Positions 25,016-36,300 of a DNA stretch of 64,000 nt are shown here, one piece after another; positions within the stretch are counted from its first letter, which is position 1, and each line of letters starts with the position of its first letter. The position numbers and the translations under genes were made by a program. Below the pieces are notes generated by a model. That model had not been told where the DNA came from, made no database searches, and was given only the letters and a program-made list of their open reading frames with translations. Source of the DNA: Xiphias gladius (Eukaryota > Chordata > Actinopteri > Istiophoriformes > Xiphiidae); contig NC_053400.1 in assembly GCF_016859285.1 (NCBI RefSeq), positions 33,597,501-33,661,500 on the forward strand. The letters run 5' to 3'.

Positions 25016-28000
25016 TGTCTGTTCTCTGTGTAGGTTCAGAGACAGCTACCTATATCTCATACACATTTTTTTATTTTTATCACTAAATATATTGTCATAA
25101 AAAAAAATATGATATCAGCCACTTTTTTTTTTTTTTTTTAAAATTTATTACAACACATTTTTTTTTTTTCCTTTCTTTGTATTACATCATTCATTATCAC
25201 TACCATTGTGCACATAACTATACTATATATCAACAAAAAAAAAAACTTTGAAAAAAACATTTGTATTCAAAAAAGTCAACACACAGAAAATTTTAACAAA
25301 AATGACGTCATTTCCAGCTTTTCAACTTCTTTTTAACTTGTTTACTTCATCATCTGTATGAAACAAATCAGTTGCTGTTGGATCGATTTTTCCATATTTA
25401 AACATGTCATATAAAAAGTCAGTTACATCAGCATCTAAGTTTCTTATTCATTGACATTTATCAAATACACTTTACAAGATAAAAACGTCCAGCTTGTACC
25501 AGTCAGAAATAAAACAGTAAAAATGTTCTGTTTGACATGGCCTGTGTACTTCAACATCATCTTCAGCAGCATCATTATCTTATCTTTATCTCTTAAAACG
25601 AAACCCACAGAACACAGTAAGTCAGAGACAACAAAACTATTTCCAGATTATTACCTTCTTTGTTATTCAACACATCATCTGTCTAATCACAACGTAATCA
25701 TTTACAACACGTGAAAGGAAGCCACAGTATCTGCGCACGAAGCAGAAAGTCATTTGCATCGACATGCATACATTTCAACTAACGCTGATTCATTTAATCT
25801 TGTTATTTACTGTAGCACACAGTAATTACTTTTTCATTGTAACAAGTCATATTAGTATCAAGTTAGTTTAATAAACATCTTAAAAGAAGAAAACAAACAA
25901 GGAAAAAAAATGTTAATTATCTGTAAGTCGAATGATCTGTTTTGTGGTTTCAACTTCTTTGTGGTTTGTTCAACTTAACATCATCTGTGTAAAAAAACAA
26001 AGAAACAAAGCAAGTCAGCACCAAGTCATTTGTATTAATATTTGTTCTTCACAGACTGGTATCAAATACAAATCATTTTTAAAAACTGTTGAAGTTAAAA
26101 CCAAGCTGATATATCCAATATAAGACATCTAAAAAAAAAAGAAATATTACAAAACATGATCTCTTTTTTCGTGTGGTACTTGTAGTACATCATCGTCACT
26201 GACACCATTAGCATCATAATTGTTGCCCACCAGTCATTAGACATGTGGGCATGTCTTGCATGTTTGAATGCTGCTTTCTTTAAAGATATTTGTCAGAACT
26301 GTACGTTGTTCACTTTATGTTGAAGGCATCTTTTAAACCTTTCAGTGCTTGCTCCTTTGTGATTCTCCCCCAGGCCTCTGGAACATCAGCTGGCTTGGCT
26401 TCGTATTCTCGAGCAAATCTATCATTGTACTGTACCAGGATGTACTTCCAGTAGTCAGATGCTTCTATGGTCGGATCCGGAGGAATGTTCCAGTCTGGAT
26501 AGTACGTGGTGTAGTCCTTGTAAGGATGCCACTCCCTTTTAGTAACTTTGTTTCTGAATGCATGATCACTGTGCACATCAGTGGTACACAGTGTTTCAAC
26601 CAGCTTGCAGTTGTCATCATGAATGAAATTAGCAAGACCTTGTGGCCGATGAATAGCTGCATGATGTTGCTTGTGTTCTTTGCCTCCGGCCTCACAAGGA
26701 ACTTTACAAAATGGACATTGCTTTCCACAGCCAAACACCCTCTTGAAAAGCTCATCCTGTGGTTTTATTGGAAGCTTGTTCAGAGTCTCCGTGATGTCTT
26801 CAGAGTTTGAGAATTCCTCCTCAAGTTGTTCTTTTAGGCCTTTTATTGAGATCTTGAGGCTGTTGATGAACGGGTGACATGTGCTTTGGATTTGAAACAA
26901 GGTGCTTTTTTCAGCCTCCACTGAGATTGAGATGTCTTTAATCAAATGCCTGCGCATGTTGCTAATGAGCTCTGTGATGCTTTCCTTGTTATCTGGCAGC
27001 AGAGCGCCATCCTTCTCTTTTGTGGCCTCTTTTATTGCCTCCATGATTTTGTGAATTATGACCTGCAGATTCCTATTCTTTATTTTGCACAGAGTCTTGT
27101 CCTCTGAAATCTTCTGCAGAATGCGCTGAAATATCCAATCCTTAACATATATTTCATAGTTGCGAATGTACTTGACAAAACTTTTAAAGTTTTCCTCTTG
27201 CAGCAACTCTTTCTGAATGTTGTACTGGAAGAATAAGCGAGAACTATACTCTGCTGAATGGCAGCTTGTCAAAATTTCATCCACAATGTCTACTCCCAAA
27301 GATCTACAGATGTACTGTTTCACCGCAGGTTTGATACAAAGCTGGACAAAATCACTTGCTTTGCGTTGGCAGTGATCTCTCTTTTTGTACAGATCAAGAA
27401 AGTCTGACAAGTACTGAGTCTTCTTTTTCTCCAGATGACGTTTGGGATCCATATTTACTGATGTGTTTTCCTGCATTTTAAGAAATTCCCTTGAGGCAAT
27501 GCCACATATGTGAAGTTTCAGGTCAATCTCAAACTCGCTTTGCCACTGCTCCAAACTTCCTTGAAGCGAACTGTCTATTTTTTCCAGGAGTTCTATTGTA
27601 AATCCATCATTGTAATCTGTATTTGTCTTTGCTTTATCAAGCACAAACTGTGTACAAGACTCAATGATACTCTCTGCTAACCTCTGCAAGTCTGTTTTTT
27701 TGTCATTTTTGCTGTCAAATTGATGTTCACTTTTGACCTCAAAAGAAACCTTACCTATTATTTGTAGGCTTCCACTGTCATGCGTATCCTGATCGATAAC
27801 TCCAGTCCACATCTTTTCAAATGTCTTTGTCAGTTGTTCATCAGACAACGTGCAGTGATTACAGTCTCTCAGGAGATTCGTCACCCAAAGTTCGATGTCA
27901 CTTTGGCATTTAGTCTGAATTTCTTGAACTTGTTTTCTAAACTCAAGGGGAAAATCCAGTTCATTGTTCAGAAAATATTTGATTTCATCTGCAAGATTGT

Positions 28001-30880
28001 TGATACTTTGAAAAACATCTTTGATGTAGGTCTCGATCAGATTTATTTGTCTGTCTTTCCTTCTGTAGTAGTCATCAAGTTTTTCCTTCATTTTTCTCTC
28101 TTGTTCTTCAATTTTTTCCGAAGCCTCTAATTTTTTTGACGCAACCAGTCTTTCCCAAGTGTGTATGTCGGACTCAGAGTGCATATGCAAAATTTCTAAC
28201 ACTGCTTCTGTCTGCCAAGAGAGAATCTCTCTTCTGAACTCCCATTCCCACTGCGTGAACTCTTTGCACAGGTTGTTGAAGGCATGAGCCACAAGAGTAT
28301 TTCTGAAACTAAAGATGAAGTTCTCGTATTTCACTGCTCTCCAGAGACTTCTCATCCATTCCAGAAACTCTGGGATCTGTGAGACTTCATTGCGTCTGTC
28401 ACTTCTTACTGTGTCCAAAAGATTTTTCTTGAAATCTGCTACTGCTTCACTGTAACCTGTGTTCACCGGTGCCATTGGTGGGGTCCCATGCCAGAGTCCT
28501 GGGATGTTCCAGTTGTTTTTATCCATGTCATAGTCCAGCACATCTGTGAATGCTTTAATAGAAGGCTGCCTTTCCATTTGGGCTGCAATTTGAGTCATTT
28601 CATTGAGTTGGTCCAAGAGATGTTTTTTTTCGGTCATGATCTTTGTATGAGCCGAAACTCCAGCAACATTTTGATGTACAAAATGACAAACTGGCTTTTT
28701 ATCAGTTTTCTTCATTCTCAATAATGTGTAAATAGCAATTTGCAGGACATCTTTCATTTCTGTTGAGTTCTCCATTGCGATGTTGATAATGGTGACATCG
28801 CTTAAGCCAATGACAAGGGTGGCAAGCTGATTGTCGTGCTCGTAACTGTCCTCTAGTTGTGCCAAATCAGGAGACTTTAGACCCTCTGTGTCAATGAGAA
28901 CTATAAAGTCAAAGTTAAAGTCACTTTGCATATCCTCACTAACTTTGAGGAAGAGCATGAAAGCTCCTCTCGTGCATCTGCCGCTGCTGACAGGGAACTG
29001 CACACCAAACATGGTGTTGAGGAGCGTTGACTTCCCGGTGCTTTGAACACCCAAGACAGTCAGTACCAACAATCTGCTGTTCCCTCCAACCTTCTTGTGA
29101 AGCTCCATCAGCACATCTGTAACCCACCTCTCTGGGATGTTGGAAGCATCTCCATCCAAGAGCTCTAAAGGATATCCATCCAACAGCAGTTCAGCAGCCA
29201 AACCAGGGAGATGAGACATGTCATTAGCAGCTTTTGTTGAGCTGATAATGGAGAACTCATAGATCAGTCCCATCTCTCTCATGTAATGCTCTATTCCTAA
29301 AGAGCTATCCAGCAGTGCTTGATCCAACTCTGCTATGAGTTTCACGTCTTTCTTCTTGCATTGCTCTTTGAATTTGTTACGCAGCTCAGACACTTTTGTT
29401 CTTGAGTGAGCATTAAGCTTGAGTTTCATCCACTTAAGAAAAACATCCCTTTTCTCTTTGTCATATTTGGACAAGTGCTCGATATAACCCGTCATAGCTG
29501 TGGATGGTTTGCGTTCACTTTGCTCATTCCTAATTTTTTGTTGCTCTTCCCGTAGCTGACTTGTTTTTTCTTCTAGTCCTAGGCCGCCAGCTTTTTTCAA
29601 CCTAAATTCTTCCATTTCCAAATGTGATAACCTTTTCCAGTTCTCTCCTTGCAGTGGAAGTTGCAGCAACTTGTAGTCTTGTATGGTCTGCTCACCAATT
29701 TTTTTCACAAACTCCTCAACTGCTTCTTTTTGGTCATTTTCTATCCACTCATCCACAGACAAACCCTGTTCAACAGCCTTGTCAACCATAGTTTCGATGT
29801 TCATTGTGGTTGTTTCAACTGTTAGCAATGTCCTGATGGCTGCACAAATTTTCTTAGAAAATTCTGCAACATTTAACCTTGAGTCTTTGGTTTTCACATT
29901 GCTGTTTGGTAAATCTAATTCATCCAACAATGTCTTCACAGACATCATATCCTCTCTAGTATTCCCCTTATTAACAACAACACAGAGTTTGGATTTCACA
30001 TCTTGTAGAGAAGCCAGAATTCTGTGCTCATTTTCTTCAACTTTGTCCAGGAATACAAAGGTAGCAGTTGATACTTGAAAAAGAAAGTTGAATTGAGTGA
30101 GTGACGCACAAATGTCTCCTCGCAAATTCGCGAAGGCAACTGGCTCTGGAAATATGTCCAGATTTTCAGTACCACAGGGAAGGAACCAGCAAACCTCCAC
30201 TAGTCCATTTGCAATTTCTCTTTTAACTGCTCCTCCTTCCACATCTCTGTGTATGAAGATATTGCGATTCTGTTGCCCACTGCTCAGCACATGATTCAAA
30301 AGCTGGGACTTTGATAAACTACAGTTTTTCAGCCTGACAAAGGAATAGAACGGTATATTTGCTTGGACAATGTTGTCTTCAACAAACCCTCTTGATTCGG
30401 ACAAACCATGCGGACACCACTCTTTGACAATGTCTCTCAGGGCCCACAGCAGCAGGGTACACTGACTCTTATTGCCATGGGGCAACAGCAGTGGGAGAGA
30501 AAACTGGCACATCGACATCTTGAGGGCCATTTCCTGTTGTAAGAAGCTGTCAGCACAAAGGAAGAGAGCTACTACGATGTCGAGAGGGTTAACCTTATTA
30601 TCCCCTGCAGAGTCATCTGCAGCATAAAGGTCTAGGTCAAGGAGATCATCGTTTTCCTCATGACTGATTGATAATTGTGCACAGCTCCTGCATTCAGCAT
30701 TGACTTCAAATAGTTTTCTTAGAAAACACCATGGTATTATCTCCACTGATTCAACAGCTTCTTCATATATGCTGCTTTTGTTGATCTCCAAGAGAGACCG
30801 AAGAGTGAGCTTGTTGGGATAAAATTTCTCCAGTCCAATTTTAGAGAGGAAGTTCAGCGGGGCTGTCAAAGAGAAGATCA
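24520..30880. repeat. Tandem segmental duplication, unit 1
   Basis: The segment from CCAAAACCCAAGGTTTCTCA at 24520 through the large GVIN exon to just upstream of it recurs in direct orientation at 33312-39860. The offset grows from about 8.79 kb to 8.98 kb because of indels. The 3' flank (e.g. 25241-25740 against 34044-34540) is nearly base-for-base identical, so the event is recent or the copies are being homogenised. Confidence 0.93.
25144..25149 (-). terminator. Candidate poly(A) signal, GVIN copy 1
   Basis: Minus-strand AATAAA about 1.16 kb after the stop. An equivalent lies at 33950-33955 in unit 2, 1.2 kb after that stop. Conservation is expected from the duplication alone, so support is modest. 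Confidence 0.3.
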
Positions 30881-31933
30881 TTTTTAGAAATGGAAAAAGG
30901 CAGGCCTCTCGGTTTTCTATGTGTGTGGTTGTGTGTGTGTGTGTGTGTGTGTGTGAGTGTGTGTTTGTGTCATGCACACAGTGTAAATTTTTTCTAAAAA
31001 TTCCTTTCTAATATTCTATTCTTAGCATTTTGTAGATGCGAAGATCTCAAAAGGATTCAGGTGCTTTTTATCCCCCTGTGATGTAACTATGCATCAAATC
31101 AATGGTCATTATACTCATTACATTTAGTGACTCACTACTGTCATTGAAAATGACCATCAGCACTGCACTGACTATTCAAATATTGTGTGACCTAATATTC
31201 TTCATGAGACCTGGTTGGTTGGAAATCGTTTCTTTTATTTGTGAACAAAGGCCCTAGTGACAGGTTTCATTGGAGTAGTTACAATGCAAACTGTGGAGTG
31301 TTGTTACTATTTATTCTGTGAGATGATACAGCAAAGTAAATATAAGTTATTTTTCTTCTGTGTGTGAGGTTGTTAAATGTCCCTATCAATGTTAAAACCA
31401 CACCTAAATACAGCATTAAATATAAAGAATTTGTGTAGGTGTGTACCTACAGTTTTTCCACTTGTGCTTGCAACCCTAACTACGCTGTTTCCCGCCCCCT
31501 CCTGCCTTTGGACACACCACATGTGGTGGATTTCGGTCTGACTGCACCATTACTGTAACGGTCAGGCTCATGCCAACACCGGTGGCTGCTGCTGCAAGTC
31601 CCTCCACCACCCTAACCTCCTCCGTATACGGTATTTCGTGCTGTTGATTTAACTCAGATTCACATTCATGTATGTGTTTATCAAGAGGAATTATCCCCCC
31701 GCAGCAGAATCAACATCGCTGCTTGGATTCATTGAGTGCTTCCTAAAACATCAGAGCCTTTTCTGCCAAATCTAACTATAAGACCGTTTGCTGCAATGGT
31801 CACTTAATGGAGACGAGTGTCTCTGACTGAATTGTAGATAACTTGCATGCGTGTGTACCTGCAGGCTCTTGTCCTTCCTTGTCTGCTGTCGACGAGGTCT
31901 GACTTTTCTCTTCATTTGTCTGCTCTTCAGAAC
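26310..31933 (-). CDS. gvin1: Interferon-induced very large GTPase (GVIN1/VLIG) copy 1, 5' incomplete
   Basis: Giant dynamin-like GTPase of the family induced by interferon in vertebrates; its precise role is poorly known. The main coding exon is 26310-30862 (1,516 sense codons, stop at 26310). Its acceptor CTTTGACAG is followed by the conserved start LNFLSKIGLEKFYPNKLTL. The P-loop GVQSTGKST lies about 605 residues into this exon, followed by the switch region DTEGLKSPDL, a coiled-coil stretch (about 900-1200) and a C-terminal CPFCKVPC...H...HH cluster ending PEAWGRITKEQALKGLKDAFNIK. A 75-base upstream exon, 31859-31933 (SEEQTNEEKSQTSSTADKEG), joins in phase 1 with good splice sites. It has no in-frame ATG, so a further upstream start exon is needed and was not found nearby. 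A longer frame running to 30977 reads through a (GT)n intron and is not coding. The homologue is at 35170. Confidence 0.9.
30919..30970. repeat. (GT)n microsatellite upstream of GVIN copy 1 main exon
   Basis: An interrupted GT run within the intron just before the giant exon. It is absent at the equivalent place in unit 2, where only a short GTGTGTGTG remains near 39910. Confidence 0.9.
31074..31295. repeat. Local direct repeat, left copy
   Basis: CTGTGATGTAACTATGCATC, GAAAATGACCATCAGCACTG and TTCATGAGACCTGGTTGGTT recur at 32109-32330 with few changes. The 75-base GVIN exon (31859-31933) lies between the two copies. Confidence 0.88.
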
Positions 31934-32108
31934 CTGGAGACACAAATGGATTTGGTTTTAGATTTAATAGAACCAGTACCGTTAAAAACACATACTTTGC
32001 AATCCATGTGTCACTGAAAAAACTGCCTAAATCTTTAATCTGTTAACTGGATACAGTTAGGCTCAACTTCAGCCCCCAAAGGATCTCAGTTCTCAGGATG
32101 TCAAGATT

Positions 32109-32330
32109 TTCCTGTGATGTTACTATGCATCAAATGAATGGTCATTATACTCGTTATGTTTAGTGACTCATTACTGTCACTGAAAATGACCATCAGCACT
32201 GTACTGACTTATGCAAATATTGTGTGACCTAATATTCTTCATGAGACCTGGTTGGTTGGAAATAACCAAAAAAAACAAAACAAAAACTATTAACAGTTTT
32301 CATTGGAATAGTTACAATTAAAACTGGTTT
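32109..32330. repeat. Local direct repeat, right copy
   Basis: Second copy of the segment at 31074-31295, about 1,035 bases away. It may be a transposon end or a local duplication accompanying exon rearrangement. Confidence 0.88.
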
Positions 32331-32424
32331 TTAACAACAAACTTTGCCATTTGAAAACTTTAAATGTCGTTTTTCAATGCTATGAGCCCCACGAACAATA
32401 GCAACACCAATTTACAGATGTACT

Positions 32425-32875
32425 ATACTATAGAAAGTGGCTTCAAAACGCATTCAGGCCCCTTCAAAGTGACAAAGTGAAAACATGTTTTTAGGTATTT
32501 TTGCCAATTTATTAAGAATCAAAAATCTTAAATCTCTCATTTGCGAAAGTATTCAGACCCTGTGGCACTGCAAATTGTGTGGTCAGGTGCATCTTCTTTG
32601 CTTTTATTTTCCTTGAGATGCGTCTAGAACTTGATTGGAGTCCACCTGTGGCAAACTGAATTGACACACCTGTGTATATAAGGTCCCACAATTCACACAC
32701 TGCACGTAAGGACAAATACTAAGGAACCAAGGAACTCCCTGTAGACCTCTGCAATAAAACTGTGGCGAGGCACAGATCAGGGTGAAGGTATAAAACTATT
32801 TCTAAAGCTCTGATTGCTCTCAGGAGCACAGGGGCCTCAGTAATTGTGAAATGGAAGAAGTTTAGAGCTTCTCAA
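32425..32875. mobile_element. Tc1/mariner-like transposon fragment
   Basis: Contains ATAGAAAGTGG...CATTCAGGCCCCTTC, a GTATTCAGACCCTG segment, CTTGATTGGAGTCCACCTGT, CACCTGTGTATATAAGGTCC and CTGTAGACCTCTGCAATAAA, all recognisable from fish Tc1-like elements. The central transposase is missing, so this is an end fragment. Confidence 0.7.
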
Positions 32876-33311
32876 AGGCCTGCTTCTCCCAGCTCCTGCG
32901 TGCTTTCCTCTCTCTAAATAGTACCATGCAAGTATCTGTAGCAGCCCTGGAATCTCTACGGGTGGCATTTTTGTTTAATCTCTTTTCTCCTGTTTTCTAA
33001 ATGAAGAGTAATAGTTTGGTATTTTTAGTTGCTTCTTGTTTTGGTAATTTTAGGCTGACCAATTTAGTTTTGTTTTGTTTGATACTTTGCTTTTAGCCCG
33101 CTCTGTGAGAAATATATACTTTGAGGGCAGTAATCCTTGTCCCTCATGGTTCTTGGCGTCTGCGAAGATGGGAGTCTGATTTTTATTTTGCATCAGGGTT
33201 TCTCGTTTGCGGGGACATAACAATATGGCACTTCTTTTTGCACTTTTAGCAGAGATCTCATTTTGGTAATTTACATTACGTCAAGATAGCAGATGAGTTT
33301 AATTATAAATT

Positions 33312-36300
33312 CCAAAACCCAAGGTTTCTCAGCAGAATGTTGCCCAGACCATCACTCTGCTTCCGCCGGCTTGCCTTCCTCCTATTGTGTGTCCTGGTGC
33401 CATCTCATCCTCTGGAATATGACCCACATTTTAAGTTGATATGTTGAACTTGTTAGCAAACAGTTGTGTATTTTCACATCCAGCAGTTAACAGTCCAAAA
33501 AAGTCCAGTATTCTCCCCCTTTTAGCTCTGGTTGTGGTCTCCACCAGCTCCTGAGGGAAACATCTGGCTCTTCAGCCGCTGAACGCTCCACTGTGTTCAC
33601 CAGCTGGTGTCTGCCTGGGTCCGTCTGCTGTTTGCTGCTGAGCAGGTGGTGGACAGTGGCTTTTTACAGCTGTTTCTTTAAAAACATCTACCTGCAGCGG
33701 CCAAAAACGAAGCTATGAGAGCGGTGAGAGTGAACCAGAGCAGTAAAGTTCTGGTCCAGACAGATGAACTCTGAGTTGAAACTCACTGCAAAGATCTGTA
33801 AAACTGAGGGGAGCTGCTGGTTTATTCTCTGTAGGTTCATCGCTACCAGAGACACCGTTCATATCATCGCATTGTTTTAATATTGTCACTAAATATATTG
33901 TCATAAAAATACTGATATCAGCCACTTTTAAGCTTTCATTTTTAAAATGTTTATTACACAACATTTTTCCACATGATCTTTGTACACATTTCATCATTAT
34001 CACTACTCATTGTGCACATAACTATACTATATATCAACTTGAAAAAAGACTTGAAAAAAACATTTGTATTCAACAAAAGTCAAACACAGAAAATTTTAAC
34101 AAAAATGACGTCATTTCCAGCTTTTCAACTTCTTTGTAACTTATTTACTTCATCATCTGTCTGAAACAAATCAGTTGCTGTTGGATCGATTATTCCATAT
34201 TTAAACATGTCATATAACAAAGTCAGTTACATCAGCATCTAAGTTTCTTATTCATTGACATTTATCAAATACACTTTACAAGATAAAAACGTCCAGCTTG
34301 TACCAGTCAGAAATAAAACAGTAAAAATGTTCTGTTTGACATGGCCTGTGTACTTCAACATCATCTTCAGCAGCATCATTATCTTATCTTTATCTCTTAA
34401 AACGAAACCCACAGAACACAGTAAGTCAGAGACAACAAAACTATTTCCAGATTTTTACCTTCTTTGTTATTCAACACATCATCTGTCTAATCACAACGTA
34501 ATCATTTACAACACGTGAAAGGAAGCCACAGTATCTGCGCACGAAGCAGAAAGTCATTTGCATCGACATGCATAGATTTCAACTAATGCTGATTCATTTA
34601 GTCTTGTTATTTACTGTAGCACACAGTAATTACATCTCATTGTAACAGGTTACATTTTGCAAGTACGGTTAAAAAATACAGCTCTCAAAACGTAAAAAGT
34701 GAAACATATTAATAAACATCTCATCACGTGGTTATTGTACTTACTACGCCTACAAGTCATATTAGAAGAAAAACAAACAAGGAAAAAAATGTTAAGTATC
34801 TATAAGTCGAATGATCTGCTTTGTGGTTTCAACTTCTTTGTGGTTTGTTCAACTTAACATCAGCTGTGTAAAAAAACAAAGAAACAAAGCAAGTCAGCAC
34901 CAAGTGATTTGTATTAATATTTGTTCTTCACAGACTGGTATCAAACTGTGAAGCTAAAATCAAGCGGACATATCCAATATAAGACATCTAAAAAAAAAAA
35001 GAAATATTACAAAACATGATCTCTTTTTTCGTGTGGTACCTATAGTACATCATCGTCACTGACACCATTAGCATCATAATTGTTGCCCACCAGTCATTAG
35101 ACATGTGGGCATGTCTTGCATGTTTGAATGCTGCTTTCTTTAAAGATATTTGTCAGAACTGTATGTTGTTCACTTTATGTTGAAGGCATCTTTTAAACCT
35201 TTCAGTGCTTGCTCCTTTGTGATTCTCCTCCAGGCCTCTGGAACATCAGCTGGCTTGGCTTCGTATTCTCGAGCAAATCTATCATTGTACTGTACCAGGA
35301 TGTACTTCCAGTAGTCAGATGCTTCTATGGTCGGATCCGGAGGAATGTTCCAGTCTGGATAGTACGTGGTGTAGTCCTTGTAAGGATGCCACTCCCTTTT
35401 AGTAACTTTGTTTCTGAATTCACGATCACTGTGCACATCAGTGGTACACAGTGTTTCAACCAGCTTGCAGTTGTCATCATGAATGAAATTAGCAAGACCT
35501 TGTGGCCGATGAATAGCTGCATGATGTTGCTTGTGTTCTTTGCCTCCGGCCTCACAAGGAACTTTACAAAATGGACATTGCTTTCCACAGCCAAACACCC
35601 TCTTGAAAAGCTCATCCTGTGGTTTTATTGGAAGCTTGTTCAGAGTCTCCGTGATGTCTTCAGAGTTTGAGAATTCCTCCTCAAGTTGTTCTTTTAGGCC
35701 TTTTATTGAGATCTTGAGGCTGTTGATGAACGGGTGACATGTGCTTTGGATTTGAAACAAGGTGCTTTTTTCAGCCTCCACTGAGATTGAGATGTCTTTA
35801 ATCAAATGCCTGCGCATGTTGCTAATGAGCTCTGTGATGCTTTCCTTGTTATCTGGCAGCAGAGCGCCATCCTTCTCTTTTGCGGCCTCTTTTAATGCCT
35901 CCATGATTTTGTGAATTATGACCTGCAGATTCCTATTCTTTATTTTGCACAGAGTCTTGTCCTCTGAAATCTTCTGCAGAATGCGCTGAAATATCCAATC
36001 CTTAACATATATTTCATAGTTGCGAATGTACTTGACAAAACTTTTAAAGTTTTCCTTTTGCAGCAACTCTTTCTGAATGTTGTACTGGAAGAATAAGCGA
36101 GAACTATACTCTGCTGAATGGCAGCTTGTCAAAATTTCATCCACAATGTCTACTCCCAAAGATCGACAGATGTACTGTTTCACCGCAGGTTTGATACAAA
36201 GCTGGACAAAATCACTTGCTTTGCGTTGGCAGTGATCTTGGTTTTTGTATAAATCAAGAAAATCTGAAAGGTATTGAAACTTGTACCTCTCCAGCTGAGC

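Noticed and set aside
25451-25714. 87-aa plus-strand frame near-identical in both duplication units (also 34255-34518)
   Set aside because: It starts at TTG, lies in the GVIN 3' flank on the opposite strand, and its conservation is explained by the duplication.
26349-26810. 153-aa plus-strand frame opposite the GVIN copy 1 C-terminus, repeated at 35209-35670
   Set aside because: It is antisense to a conserved coding exon and recurs only because the exon is duplicated. No motif or start context supports it.
30863-30977. N-terminal extension of the GVIN copy 1 frame (MHDTNTHSHTHTH...)
   Set aside because: It reads through a GT microsatellite and a clear splice acceptor, and copy 2 has no equivalent.
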